Part shown: piece by piece, positions 39,956 to 50,110 of the stretch
Position numbering within the stretch: the stretch's first letter is position 1
Layout of the letters: every line of letters begins with the position of its first letter
Assembly (NCBI GenBank): GCA_040285745.1
Contig: JAUFOR010000002.1
Location: 1 to 64,000, forward strand
Direction of reading: 5' to 3'
Source: Barthelona sp. PCE
Lineage: Eukaryota; Metamonada: BaSk clade
Length of the DNA: 64,000 nucleotides
The notes under the pieces: generated by a model
Seen by the model: the letters and a program-made list of their open reading frames with translations, nothing else
Database searches by the model: none
Told to the model about the DNA's origin: nothing
Program-made: the position numbers and the translations under genes

Positions 39956-41068
39956 ATGGGCAAGAAAAATGGAGGTGGCAAGCCAAAGAAAATGAACTCT
40001 AAAGACCAGAAAAAACAAGTTGAAGAAAGACTGTTAGCACAGTTTGGAAAGAAGAAGAACAGTCGTAAGGCTCGTATGGCACGTGAACAGATAACTAGAG
40101 AAGTAGCAGCTAAATCGCGAGGAATGACTAGTGGTTCACTAGATTTAGAAGCTGAAAAGGCAAGAAAGCGTGCTGAAAAGGAGAGGCAAAAGCGCGAGAG
40201 AGCATTTGCACGTATTAATGAGCTCATTGAGCAACCAAAAGTACCAGAGGGACAGGATGCGCAGGATTTCTTGTGTGCCTACATAGCAAAGGGTAAGACA
40301 TGTCCTCAGGGGAGCAAGTGTCACTATTCACATGATGTTGAGAAATTCCGCGCGGCCAAGAAGGAGAAGAGCTCATCACACGTCAAGGTCAATCTTTCAG
40401 TCGATATTCGTACACAACGAATGGAGGAGCTAAAGGCCCAGCTAAACAACGCAGAGAAGACCAGCAGTCAACACTGGGACAGGGACACCCTTGAGCAGGT
40501 CATCGAGCAGCAGTATTCCCGCAGAAATCAATATTTGAGGAGCAAGAAGGTTTGTCCTTGCTTTTTGGACGCAGTGAAAAAGAACCAGTTCGGATGGTTC
40601 TGGGAGTGTGTGCGTGGAAACGACTGCCCTTATTTGCATGCTTTCCCCCCTGGCTATGATATGCCAGGCCAGAAGAAGCAAGAAGAGAAGGTGGAGATCC
40701 CACTAGAAGAAATTATCGAGGCTGAGCGAGAGAAAATTGTAGACGGTACTCCAATGACGCAAGAGGTGTTTTCACAATGGAAAGAGCAGCGTGTTGCTGA
40801 GAAGCGTGCCCGAACAGAACGTGAAGTCAAAAAAGAGGTCAAGAAGGCCAAGAGGGGAAAGGAATACAAAATTAGTGGAAGGCTGCAGTGGTTCCTTCAG
40901 ATCTCAGACAGATCAATAGGCAGTACAGGAGTAAGCAAGGAGGAGCTCGAGGAGAATCTCAAGGCTGAAATGGCAGCACAGGAACAACTAGTTGCTCCAG
41001 CTGTTGCACCCGTTGTTGAGCCCGTTGTTGAATCAGTTGCGGAAGATTCCAAAGCCGAGGCCGAATAA
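39956..41068 (+). CDS. ZC3H15: ZC3H15/TMA46 (DFRP1), translation-associated zinc-finger protein
   Basis: 370 residues with a basic Lys-rich N-terminus, two CCCH zinc fingers (about 106-125 with C-x8-C-x5-C-x3-H, and a second near 199-227 after CPCFLD), and the DFRP domain (about 240-310). This matches TMA46/ZC3H15, the partner that stabilises the GTPase DRG1 on ribosomes. The C-terminus has Ala/Pro/Val-rich repeats, perhaps specific to this lineage. CACTCACATAAC lies 10-15 bases before the ATG. Confidence 0.92.
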   Translation: MGKKNGGGKPKKMNSKDQKKQVEERLLAQFGKKKNSRKARMAREQITREVAAKSRGMTSGSLDLEAEKARKRAEKERQKRERAFARINELIEQPKVPEGQDAQDFLCAYIAKGKTCPQGSKCHYSHDVEKFRAAKKEKSSSHVKVNLSVDIRTQRMEELKAQLNNAEKTSSQHWDRDTLEQVIEQQYSRRNQYLRSKKVCPCFLDAVKKNQFGWFWECVRGNDCPYLHAFPPGYDMPGQKKQEEKVEIPLEEIIEAEREKIVDGTPMTQEVFSQWKEQRVAEKRARTEREVKKEVKKAKRGKEYKISGRLQWFLQISDRSIGSTGVSKEELEENLKAEMAAQEQLVAPAVAPVVEPVVESVAEDSKAEAE

Positions 41069-41085
41069 ACAGTTCAATGGTTGGT

Positions 41086-43164
41086 TTACTTCAACGGCTG
41101 CGGTAGGGACGTGTATGTTTGACCCGTAGGGGTCTCTAATGTCTGGAAAGAATTTGTTCGTTTCAGATTGGCTGCCCCTAATGTTGAAATCGTCGGTGTC
41201 GTCAATATTGTGTCATCCAGTCGCGGTGTTTCCTCATCCTCACTCGTCTCCACGTTCTCCTCAAGATCCTTTTCGATTATCTTCTCCAGTGAAGTCTTAG
41301 AAAAATCAATTCCGCTCCGATGGGCCTTTAACTGAGCCTTGACAAAGGAATACTGCGCTGTTCTAGCTGTGACCTCTGACATCGTATCACTCTCTATTGA
41401 TGCGATCTTGTCCTCGCTCACAGGCTGCCATCTGTTACCGAGCTTCATAATTGATACACCTAGCGCCACAAGATCAGAGTCAATACCCAACAGCTTCGCT
41501 CCCTTCTCACTTGTGATTTTGCGGACGCTTCTGTTGAAGTCCAGCTCAGTGTGGTTCATCACATGAAACGCCGATCCATGGGACACGCCCAAACTCGCTA
41601 GACTTGTCTCCAGAGAGCCTATAGCAACTTCCAAATCTGAGGCTCGGAAAATCATTCCGTCCAGGCCACTGCTCAACGTTTTATGAGAGTTCTTCAACTT
41701 ATAGGACGTTGCAGTGTGTTCTCGGACCAGTATCTGCTGAGCCTTGGTCTTGGATGTTAGATCCTTGATCTTCCCCTGTTCAGACTTCAAAGTACTGTTG
41801 TAGTTGTCCGCCATTGTTTGGTATTTTGTTTGAAATTCGTCAAATAACTCAAACATGTCCTTTAGCTGAAAGCTTATTGTGTTTCTCGCATCCGTCGTGG
41901 TTTGCTGCGTGAAATCAATGGCATGCTGGATGCTGCGCATGCCTGTGTTAGCTAGATGCTTGATTTGGCCTGAGACAGAGTTCTGGGCCAGCTGGATGTC
42001 GCTGATCGAGTTACTAATGAATGCAGACAGCTGCTTCACTCTCCGCTCCATATCTGCCGTATCAGCCTTCACGGTGTCGACGCTGAGGTCCTGTAGTGAA
42101 TCGATGATCGCCCTCTCCTTTGACGCAACGTCTGTGTTAATAACATCTGTGACGGCAGTCATACGTTCGTCCAGTTGTTTAACACGCTCTCCTAGTCGAC
42201 TATTTGCAGTTTCTGTCTCGTCAACAAGATTCTTGAGCAGTCGTGCCCTTTGCGTGTTAGTATTTTCCAGACTTTCGAATAAAGCGTCGCTCTTCCTATC
42301 CAAAACACTAGTGTACTCTTCGAAGGAAGGCAGCTGGGCCTTAATATCAATTGCAAGCTGCTGCAGCTCGGCGATTCGATCATCATGATCTGTCAGATGA
42401 TTTGAGTTTTTGGCAACCTGTCCGAATCGGTGCAAAGTTTCAAATTTCATTTTTATGAGTGCGTTTATAAGTTTAGTCAGCCGGGCGCTCAATGATACAA
42501 TGGCCTCTCCCCTCTTCAAATGCATATTAGGTAGCGGATAGCTCATTTTGGATAACTTCTCCTCGACTTCTTCATCTTTTTTCGTCACCTCCGGTTGAAA
42601 CAAGGACTCTTTTAATTTGAACCTAAACTTTGAGCTGCCCCGAGGGGTGGGTGCTCTGGCACCGAACGTCAAACTCTCATCATCAGGTAGATCAACAACG
42701 TCATACTCCATTGCGGATCTATGATCATCGAGTTGTTTCACAAACTCTGAGGGAGAAATAAAGCTCTGTGGGAAGTCACCGACATACAGATCCTTCATGG
42801 CCTCACTTTGGTCCTTTAGAATCGAACATAAATCATCAACGTTCGAAATTTTTTGGATATTATTCAAAAGCGATAAAAATGAAATTTTGCACTCGTCAGC
42901 CTTGGAATTAATGTTAGAAGACATCTTCACGGTGAAATCATCCACGGTGCCAAGGATCTGATTGCACAATTGATGTACTGACTGCACCTCCGGATCTTCC
43001 GCCATATGCCCATAGATTTTGTTGTCGAAGAAGTCGGTTATCGTGTTTAGCGAGTGAGCAAGGATCATCAAATCGTTAACAACACCCGTAGGAGTCACAG
43101 AAAAGGCCCTATCGTTTTCGTTAACCTCAATATGTGCAGTTCTGAATAAATGCCCAACGTCCAT
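41086..43164 (-). CDS. coiled-coil protein, unknown
   Basis: 692 residues. After about 200 residues of mixed helical sequence there is a long coiled-coil region (about 215-560) with heptad Leu/Ile and polar spacing, and a Ser/Thr-rich acidic tail with phosphorylation-like sites. No motor, kinase or membrane motif. Its 3' end is 17 bp from the end of the ZC3H15 gene on the other strand. It could belong to the cytoskeleton or a tethering complex, but nothing decides between these. The ATG at 43164 is the first in frame. Confidence 0.8.
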   Translation of the reverse strand: MDVGHLFRTAHIEVNENDRAFSVTPTGVVNDLMILAHSLNTITDFFDNKIYGHMAEDPEVQSVHQLCNQILGTVDDFTVKMSSNINSKADECKISFLSLLNNIQKISNVDDLCSILKDQSEAMKDLYVGDFPQSFISPSEFVKQLDDHRSAMEYDVVDLPDDESLTFGARAPTPRGSSKFRFKLKESLFQPEVTKKDEEVEEKLSKMSYPLPNMHLKRGEAIVSLSARLTKLINALIKMKFETLHRFGQVAKNSNHLTDHDDRIAELQQLAIDIKAQLPSFEEYTSVLDRKSDALFESLENTNTQRARLLKNLVDETETANSRLGERVKQLDERMTAVTDVINTDVASKERAIIDSLQDLSVDTVKADTADMERRVKQLSAFISNSISDIQLAQNSVSGQIKHLANTGMRSIQHAIDFTQQTTTDARNTISFQLKDMFELFDEFQTKYQTMADNYNSTLKSEQGKIKDLTSKTKAQQILVREHTATSYKLKNSHKTLSSGLDGMIFRASDLEVAIGSLETSLASLGVSHGSAFHVMNHTELDFNRSVRKITSEKGAKLLGIDSDLVALGVSIMKLGNRWQPVSEDKIASIESDTMSEVTARTAQYSFVKAQLKAHRSGIDFSKTSLEKIIEKDLEENVETSEDEETPRLDDTILTTPTISTLGAANLKRTNSFQTLETPTGQTYTSLPQPLK

Positions 43165-43267
43165 CTCACATAGCCAGGTTACGCGCTGCGCTATAGAATA
43201 TACAACGACTAAAGAGAAGAATTTGGAATAGCAGGTGTTTCACATTTTCTCATCCATTTCAATACTA

Positions 43268-44525
43268 ATGAAGGGTATTTTTGTACTTTTGGTTGCTTTC
43301 GCGATGGTATTTGTATGTGATTAATTTATTGAAAATGTTTGTTCCTAACATTTAGGCCTTAGAGGCTGTTGTACCCGAAAAGGAGCCTATCTTCTTCGAT
43401 AACTTCGACAATCTCGACAAGTGGGTCGTTTCCACCAAACCCGGTTTCACTGGAAAGTGGGAGAACGTTGTCCCCCAAGCACCTGCTGGTTACCCTAATG
43501 ATAAGGGACTTATGGTTGCTTCACCCGCAAGAAAGCACGCCATTATTGCCGGTTTCCCTACTTATAATATTGATTTGAACAAGGATTCACTCATTGTTCA
43601 GTATGAAGTTCGTTTCCAAAAGTCTCACCAATGCGGTGGTGCGTATCTCAAAATCACTCGTGAAGACATTGGTGCCAACTTTGAGGATAAGACTCCTTAT
43701 GGTATCATGTTTGGCCCCGATTATTGTGGTGGAAACAACAAGGTTCACTTGATTCTGCAATATCCCGTCGCTTCGGGTGGATATCAGGAGAAGCATCTGA
43801 CCAATCCCCCAAGAATCAAGCATGATGAGATCTCCCATCTCTACACTCTTGTTCTTTCTAAAAACCATTACAAGGTTATTATTGATGGTTCTGTTGCCAA
43901 GGAGGGCAAGCTCTCCACCGACTTCGATCCCGCCATCGAACTTCCCAAGACCATTGAAGATCCCACCGACAAGAAACCCGCTACATGGGACGACCGTAAG
44001 CAGATTCCCGACCCCGAGAAGGCAGATGCCCCAGAGGACTGGCCAGTTGAGTTCATTGCCGACGATACCGAGATCCCTGAATACTGGGATGAGGAGGAAG
44101 ACGGTGAGTGGGAGGCACCCATGATGCCCAACCCAGAGTTCGTTCCGTACACAGCTCCTTTGATTGATAATCCTGACTATATGGGCGAGTATATTGTCCA
44201 GAAGATCGAGAACCCAGAGTATGTTGAGGTCGATAGCGCTGTTGTTGGTCCAATTTCGGGTGTTGGTATTGACATCTGGACCATGCAAGACAAGATTTTG
44301 TTTGATAACGTTCTCATCACTACACACGATAGCGATCGTCTCTTGCTCGAGGACTACTGGAAGGGTAAATTCGACATCGAGTCTGCCGCCAAGCGTGAGA
44401 AGGAGGAGGCCGATCGAAAGATTGCCGAAGAAGAACGCAAGCAGCGTGAAGCTGAAGAAGCTCTCCAAAAGGAAATTGAGGAAGAGGAGGTTGAGATCGA
44501 TTACGATTTCGCTGAAGACCTTTAA
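43268..44525 (+). CDS. calreticulin (one intron)
   Basis: 404 residues after splicing. Exon 1 (43268-43312) encodes a 15-residue signal peptide start, Met-Lys-Gly-Ile-Phe-Val-Leu-Leu; exon 2 (43356-44525) carries the lectin domain (KHAIIAGF and CGGAYLK motifs, with the Cys of GPDYCGGNNKVH), a P-domain with KPATWDDRKQIPDP and DWPVEF repeats and NPEFVP/NPDYMG/NPEYVE repeats, and an acidic C-domain. There is no membrane span, so it is calreticulin rather than calnexin. It chaperones glycoproteins in the ER and stores Ca. The C-terminus is AEDL, not KDEL/HDEL, so retention may use an unusual variant. Conserved bases at the splice sites support the exon structure. Confidence 0.93.
43313..43355 (+). 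other. spliceosomal intron of 43 nt
   Basis: Begins GTATGTGATT and ends TTCCTAACATTTAG. CTAAC is the branch-point consensus and lies only six bases from the acceptor AG. Removing it joins the signal peptide to the mature calreticulin frame without change of frame, and the intron itself contains an in-frame TGA/TAA. The same CTAAYATTYAG pattern appears at 36654-36664 on the other strand. Confidence 0.95.
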
Positions 44526-44678
44526 GTAGTAAATTGTTGAGTTGATGAAAGAACAGGCTAACATATGTTTTAGATTAAAGTAAATATTTATCTTCAACGA
44601 TAGTTTTTATCGCTCAAAGACCCAATATGCCCTATAAAATAACGATAACACTGTTTTCGTTATTTTACCATATCTCGC

Positions 44679-47600
44679 ATGTTAGATCTTAAGGGATTTA
44701 GTAAACGGACGCAGCAATTCATAGAGAATCTTGCGTCTCAGTGCGAAGATACCCAAAGTCAGCGTGAGTTAATGATATTTGTGGAAGAAATTTTGCTTTT
44801 GTCAAAAACCAAAGATGAACTGCAATCACAGATCGAGGACAACCGTGCACGAGAAAAGGGCCTTGCTTTACAGAAGAAGAGCGTTGACGATGCAAACAAT
44901 GAGATTGCTCGATTGCGTTCTTTAAATGAAGAGGCTGTTAGCAATTTTTCGTCTCTTAAAGCGGAGCACGACAACCTTAACGACGTTGCAAGCAAAATGG
45001 AGGGTGTTATTATGGATTATAGAAGTCAAATAACTCAGTTATCTTCGGAAAACGAAGCGTTGGGTTCGCGAGTTGAAAAGCTCATGGATGATCTGGACAG
45101 AACTCCCACAGCATCCGAGGAAGGCGACGTTGCTGAATTACAAGAGCGTATGAATGCTTTACAGGAAGAAATCATTGCTCTTCGACTTGATATGTCAACA
45201 AAGGATGAGGAGCTGCATTTGATGCGCCAGTCATACGTGTCGTCAACAGTTGCAACAGATGATGCCAGCATTGGGTTGGAAAAGGAGCTTGAGAGGGCAA
45301 ATCTGACGATTGAACTTCTTAACAGACAGGTTGAACAGGGAAGCGCTGCTGATGAGGACATGGCAACCAATCTTGCGCTGTTTGCGACCGAAAACAGGAT
45401 GTTGGAAGAGAGGCTCGAGGGCTACGAAGAGCTGAAACAGGAGAACGAGAATCTCCAAGAGCAGCTGAGTCTCGCCAACGAGCTGCTCGTTGCGCACAGT
45501 CTTGATGACCACATAACGGACGGAGAAGGCGATCTAGTACAGCAACTCTCACACACGGTGTCCGTAAACAACTCAACAATAGCTTCCTTGCGAGCGGAGC
45601 TTGACGAGCGCGAAACGCACATTTCTACTTTGAAGCACAGATGCCAAGAGCTCGACGACATGGACGTGAAGGTTGCTTCTCTGCAGACGCGACTCGACGC
45701 AAAGACAGAGCTGGCGGCAGACTACAAGAAGCAGATGAGTGCGATGCAGGATGAACTAGATGGCATCCCTGATATTCTAAAAGGAACAGCTACACTCGAG
45801 GCATCTATTGAGGCGCTCAACGCAGAAATATTCTCACTACGTGAAGCTAACGAGGCTCAGATGATGGAATTAAGGGTGCTGAATGAGAAGTATACACGAG
45901 AGAAGGAGGAGAATAGCAGAATGTCTTTGGAGAGCGTGAGCGTTGAGCGTATTCTATCTGACTTTGAGATGACAACGAACAAACTCAGGGAACAGCATCA
46001 GGTTGAGGTTTTGAGGTTGGAGAAGCAGTTGAATGATGTACGTGCTGAGTGTGTTGTTCAGGCCACACAACTCAAGTCTGTTGACGGGGAGCGCATAGAA
46101 AAGCTCGAAACAGATCTCAAGATGAAGGAGAAACTCGTAAACACACTGTCTTCATCGCTCAGTGACTATCAAGAAATTGGAACTGTTGACGAGTGCAATT
46201 ACTACGCACAGCTTGCCGCAGAGCACGCACAACTTGATGCAGAGCATGCAGATCTCGTGTTAGAGCATGATCGTGTCAGTAAGGCCGCAGCCGCATCAGA
46301 AGATCGAGTCACTGAGCTAGAGACCGAATTTGGAAGAGCTCAGCGAGATCAGTTTATGTCCAACGAGGCTCGTGATGCCGCCGTTCGTGAGGCAGTATTG
46401 CTCAAGGAGGAGTTGATTTTGAAGACGGAAGAACTCGAGTACAGCTGTATGAAGCTGAAGAAGGTTGACGAAGCACTCACCAAGGCGCTTGCGGCAGAGA
46501 GCGAGATGAAGCAGGCGCTGGAGAGGCGTAACTTCGAGCTTGGCAGACAGTCGACGATTGTCACAGAGTTGCGCACAGAGTTATCAAGTTCACAAAGCGT
46601 GGAGAGCATCACTGAGCTCGACCGTCTGCGCAAGCGTATTGATCAGCTCAAACGTGCAAACGCAAAAGCCATCAAAGAAAATGTCGTTCTTGCACGTCGC
46701 ATCGTTGGTCTCAAGCACATTCCCGAGGATGACGACGTTGCAGCGCGTGCACAGGAGCTGGTGGAGATGAGCAATGCGCTCGATGATGTCACAAAGGAAA
46801 GAGATGCGCTCGAGAAGCAGTTTACCGCCCTCAAGGAACAACACGCATCTTTTGTAGCCCGTAACACGTTTGACGTGGAGCGCATGAAGCAGCTGGCATG
46901 GCTGCAGGACTCGAACAAATACCTCCGATCTGAGCTTGAAGGAGAGCGTGAGAAGCAAACACTGGCGGAGGAGCTCAAGACAGAATGCGATAAACTGCAG
47001 GAGGCCAACATAGAGCTGGAACATAAACTTGACACAGAGCTTGGCGCGGTGACAGAGAAGCACGAGGCGCTGCAGATAAGATATGAGGACGCTCTATCGA
47101 AAAACGCAAAGTGTTTGAATCAGCTCAAGGTTCTCACAAAACAGACAGCTCATCAAAAGATTATTATTGCGAACCAGAAGCAGGCTGCACAGGCAATGCA
47201 GCAGGAGCTAACACAAGCACAAGAAAGAGCAGGAAAAGCCGTTGCAATTGATAAGGATGCCCGATTGGTTGCGTTGCTGCAGAGATCTGCATCCATGCTT
47301 CGCACAGCGTACGAGGATGGAGATGATATCTCTGTCAGAGAGCCCAAAAAAGAGCAAGCGGCAAAGCCCAAAAAAGAATCCAAGCCCAAAAAGGAATCCA
47401 AGCCCAAAAAGGAATCAAAGACTAGTAAGAATAGTAAGGATGATATTAAAGAGGTTATAGATGTCGTTGAACCCAAGCGCACTGCCTCAAACAGCGTGAA
47501 CGTACAGGAACAGAGCACGGAGCCTGCAATTAAGAAACAGAAAGTGAGTGACGTACCATCACCTGATGAAATCGAACCACTACCGCACGCTGAGGTCTTC

Positions 47601-48545
47601 CAGTTTCTGAACTCATTTGTCGAGCGATTTAACGAGCGTCTTTCCGCTGAACCCCCAATTGCAATCATGTCTGTGCTTCGAAAAATGGGCTTGAAGCCAA
47701 ATACACCAGTTGAGCAGTTTCTGGAGGTTACATACAGTAAGATTTTGTCACAAACAGACTTCACTAGGGATAGGAACGTGTATGATATGCACCGTTACCT
47801 TTCAAAAACGCTTGATGAGTTAGTGTCGTTTGGTCAGGAAATTTTGTGTAATGATGAGATTCTCTGGGCAATTGTTGTACAGTACGGTAAGGTCGATCCC
47901 AATTCTACGAGGGTGGAGATGCTATGCGGAGCCCTGCTTTCACTTTTCGAGAAATACTTTTCCGATTCTGTTGCAATTGCAGAAGAAGTTGAAGAGGATA
48001 TTGTTGAGCCCACTACTCAAGAGGAAGAGCCTACTATTCAAGAGGATATTGTTGAGCCCACTACCCAAGAGGAAGATCCTACAGTTGAAGAGGAAACCGA
48101 TGAAGTGATGGAGGATGTAGAGGAGCTTGAATCTGAGGAACTTCAAATGGAAGAGGAGCCTGCTGAGGAGACTGAGATAGTCTATGATTCACCCACAGAA
48201 AATCTTGAAGATCCTCAGGAAAGCATTGATGAAAGCATTGAAGACATGGAGGAGGCTGTTGAAGAGACTGTTGAGGAAGATGAAGAAGAAGATGAGTATG
48301 AGGAAACACGTGCTAGGCTACGAGAGATATATGCTGAGGAACTTGAGCTCCCCACTGACGTTGAAGAGATGGAAGAGGAAGAAGAAGCGGTTGAAAGTCC
48401 TGAACCTGAACCTGAGCAAGAACCTGAACAAGAACTTGAAGATGAAGAAGAAGAACTAGAAGAAGAAGAAATACATGAAGAAATCATAGATGACGAAGTA
48501 GAACTCTCAGACGATGATTTTGATGTAAGTGACATTGAGATGTAG
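44679..48545 (+). CDS. giant coiled-coil protein with basic repeat and acidic tail
   Basis: 1288 residues. Residues 1-880 are a nearly uninterrupted coiled coil with Leu-heptads, like golgins, Mlp/TPR or a cytoskeletal tether. A Lys/Pro/Ser repeat follows (KPKKES units, encoded at 47343-47420). A compact helical segment is next (about 970-1100, with Cys and Trp and aromatic-rich), then an extremely acidic tail of about 180 residues with two 16-residue repeats (47997-48092) and Glu runs. The middle domain is the part most likely to be recognised by a profile search. No transmembrane anchor. It is divergent in neither direction: the upstream calreticulin and downstream ADSL genes are close. Confidence 0.85.
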   Translation: MLDLKGFSKRTQQFIENLASQCEDTQSQRELMIFVEEILLLSKTKDELQSQIEDNRAREKGLALQKKSVDDANNEIARLRSLNEEAVSNFSSLKAEHDNLNDVASKMEGVIMDYRSQITQLSSENEALGSRVEKLMDDLDRTPTASEEGDVAELQERMNALQEEIIALRLDMSTKDEELHLMRQSYVSSTVATDDASIGLEKELERANLTIELLNRQVEQGSAADEDMATNLALFATENRMLEERLEGYEELKQENENLQEQLSLANELLVAHSLDDHITDGEGDLVQQLSHTVSVNNSTIASLRAELDERETHISTLKHRCQELDDMDVKVASLQTRLDAKTELAADYKKQMSAMQDELDGIPDILKGTATLEASIEALNAEIFSLREANEAQMMELRVLNEKYTREKEENSRMSLESVSVERILSDFEMTTNKLREQHQVEVLRLEKQLNDVRAECVVQATQLKSVDGERIEKLETDLKMKEKLVNTLSSSLSDYQEIGTVDECNYYAQLAAEHAQLDAEHADLVLEHDRVSKAAAASEDRVTELETEFGRAQRDQFMSNEARDAAVREAVLLKEELILKTEELEYSCMKLKKVDEALTKALAAESEMKQALERRNFELGRQSTIVTELRTELSSSQSVESITELDRLRKRIDQLKRANAKAIKENVVLARRIVGLKHIPEDDDVAARAQELVEMSNALDDVTKERDALEKQFTALKEQHASFVARNTFDVERMKQLAWLQDSNKYLRSELEGEREKQTLAEELKTECDKLQEANIELEHKLDTELGAVTEKHEALQIRYEDALSKNAKCLNQLKVLTKQTAHQKIIIANQKQAAQAMQQELTQAQERAGKAVAIDKDARLVALLQRSASMLRTAYEDGDDISVREPKKEQAAKPKKESKPKKESKPKKESKTSKNSKDDIKEVIDVVEPKRTASNSVNVQEQSTEPAIKKQKVSDVPSPDEIEPLPHAEVFQFLNSFVERFNERLSAEPPIAIMSVLRKMGLKPNTPVEQFLEVTYSKILSQTDFTRDRNVYDMHRYLSKTLDELVSFGQEILCNDEILWAIVVQYGKVDPNSTRVEMLCGALLSLFEKYFSDSVAIAEEVEEDIVEPTTQEEEPTIQEDIVEPTTQEEDPTVEEETDEVMEDVEELESEELQMEEEPAEETEIVYDSPTENLEDPQESIDESIEDMEEAVEETVEEDEEEDEYEETRARLREIYAEELELPTDVEEMEEEEEAVESPEPEPEQEPEQELEDEEEELEEEEIHEEIIDDEVELSDDDFDVSDIEM
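47343..47420 (+). repeat. in-frame KPKKES tandem repeat
   Basis: Three 18-bp units (CCCAAAAARGAATCMAAG) preceded by one longer variant unit of 24 bp encode Lys-Pro-Lys-Lys-Glu-Ser repeats inside the giant coiled-coil gene. Unit number is likely to vary between strains. Confidence 0.85.
47997..48092 (+). repeat. two in-frame 48-bp repeats
   Basis: 47997-48044 and 48045-48092 encode two nearly identical 16-residue acidic units with Asp-Ile-Val-Glu-Pro-Thr-Thr-Gln near the start. They sit in the acidic tail of the giant coiled-coil protein and suggest recent growth of that tail by duplication. Confidence 0.8.
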
Positions 48546-48595
48546 TCAATAAACATTAGTCAATATTGAAAAAAATTTTTATTAAAAAAGTCAAA

Positions 48596-50110
48596 TTACA
48601 CAACTGTATCTGTGATCTCAGCAACAATCTCAAGCAGCACAGGGCTGAGTGTCTTGAGATATTCACGGGTCTGCTCCATCGCAAAGCCAACTGGTACGTT
48701 CGCTAGAAGCTCCTCCCAGTTTATGTGATATGCGTTAAAAGCATCTTTGAGATCGTCAACTAACGTATGAGGCTTGCCGAGCTTTAAGTTCTTCGATGCA
48801 GCCCAGGTGAGCTGCCTAATAACCTCGTGTAACTCCTGTCTGTCGCCGCCTTGTTGAACAGCAATCATCAGTATGTTTTCAGTGATTAAAAAAGGCATCC
48901 ATTTGCTGACATTAGCTGCGATAACATCGTTGTTAACACGAAGACCGCCGTTGGCAAAGTAGGAGTGGAGCACATTCATAATGGAGTCGGCTGTCAGCAT
49001 TCCCTCGGCTAGGGTCACACGATTGGTAGAGCTATCGTCGAGTGTGCGCTCCATCCACTGTTCTGCTGCGGTATCATTGACAATAGGAGCAAACCCAAGA
49101 AGCACACGTGCAAGGCCACCGATACGCTCGGAGCGCATTGGGTTTGCCTTGAAGGGCATTGCAGAGGAGCCAACCTGCGTCTTCTTCTGCGGTTCTTCGA
49201 TCTCAAACATATGTGAGAGTAGTCTCAGATCAGTAGACATCTTCTTTGCAGCCTGAGCGAGAGCCGCAAGCGCAGAAAACACACCGCTATTGACAATACG
49301 AGGGTAAACTTGCCCGCAAACGGGAAAAGACCCCATATTAGGTCTGTTGAGTAACCGCCCAATGTCGAGCGATACGTGATCCTCAAGCTGCTTGACGGTG
49401 CAGTAGCCTCCGAAGAGCTCCTCAAAGGATGCCTGTGTGCCCGTAGCACCCTTTATGGAGCGTAAACGCATTTGATGCATGTTGAACGTGATTGCAGACA
49501 GGGCATACTCGAAGTCTTGGAGCCATAGCGAAGCGCGCTTGCCGACGGTAGTGGGCATGGCAACCTGCAGATGGGTGAATCCTACACATGGGGTGGCGGA
49601 GTGCTCATAGCAGAAAGAGCTGAGATGCTTCATGAATTTCAGCAACTTTGTCCTAATTAGTGTGAGGCTCTCATACAGTCGTGTGATGTCTGTATTGCAT
49701 TTCACATACTGAGAAGTAGCACCAGCATGAATTATAGGGGCAGCAGCAGGATACTTGGCACCTACGGCGTGGATTGCAGCCATAACGTCGTGTCTGAGTC
49801 TATCCTCGAAAACTGCCACCTCCTCCATTGTGGGAGGTTCGTTGACAGCGGACTCCAGCGCAGATATCGCGTCATCGGCGATGTCCATTCCGAATTTCTT
49901 CTGGTTACGAGCCAGGATAAGCCACAGTTGAATCCACCACTTTAGCTGGTGCTGGTTCGACCAAATATGAGACATCTCATTTGATGCGTATCTACAGAGA
50001 GGGCTGCGGAACGAGCCGTGCGTGGGGTGTGGATTGTTCAACTCTAGAAGAGTTTCGTTAAGATGGGAGGGCAAAGAGTGCATGCCCTTAAACATTTCCA
50101 TGGTTGTCAT
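48596..50110 (-). CDS. ADSL: adenylosuccinate lyase
   Basis: 504 residues from the ATG at 50110 (the frame is open further upstream but without family sequence). It belongs to the fumarase/aspartase superfamily. The mobile-loop signature SSAMPFKANPMRSERIGG (about 269-286) carries the catalytic Ser and matches the eukaryotic SSAMPYKRNPMRSE except that Arg is replaced by Ala. His and Thr of the other active-site blocks (GATSQYVKCNTD, FTHLQVAMPTTVGKR) are present. It splits adenylosuccinate and SAICAR to release fumarate in purine synthesis. Parasites often lack de novo synthesis but keep this enzyme for AMP recycling. Confidence 0.93.
   Translation of the reverse strand: MTTMEMFKGMHSLPSHLNETLLELNNPHPTHGSFRSPLCRYASNEMSHIWSNQHQLKWWIQLWLILARNQKKFGMDIADDAISALESAVNEPPTMEEVAVFEDRLRHDVMAAIHAVGAKYPAAAPIIHAGATSQYVKCNTDITRLYESLTLIRTKLLKFMKHLSSFCYEHSATPCVGFTHLQVAMPTTVGKRASLWLQDFEYALSAITFNMHQMRLRSIKGATGTQASFEELFGGYCTVKQLEDHVSLDIGRLLNRPNMGSFPVCGQVYPRIVNSGVFSALAALAQAAKKMSTDLRLLSHMFEIEEPQKKTQVGSSAMPFKANPMRSERIGGLARVLLGFAPIVNDTAAEQWMERTLDDSSTNRVTLAEGMLTADSIMNVLHSYFANGGLRVNNDVIAANVSKWMPFLITENILMIAVQQGGDRQELHEVIRQLTWAASKNLKLGKPHTLVDDLKDAFNAYHINWEELLANVPVGFAMEQTREYLKTLSPVLLEIVAEITDTVV

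Noticed and set aside
48215-48556. Ser-rich minus-strand frame of 113 residues
   Set aside because: Antisense of the Glu-rich tail of the giant coiled-coil gene; pure composition artefact.
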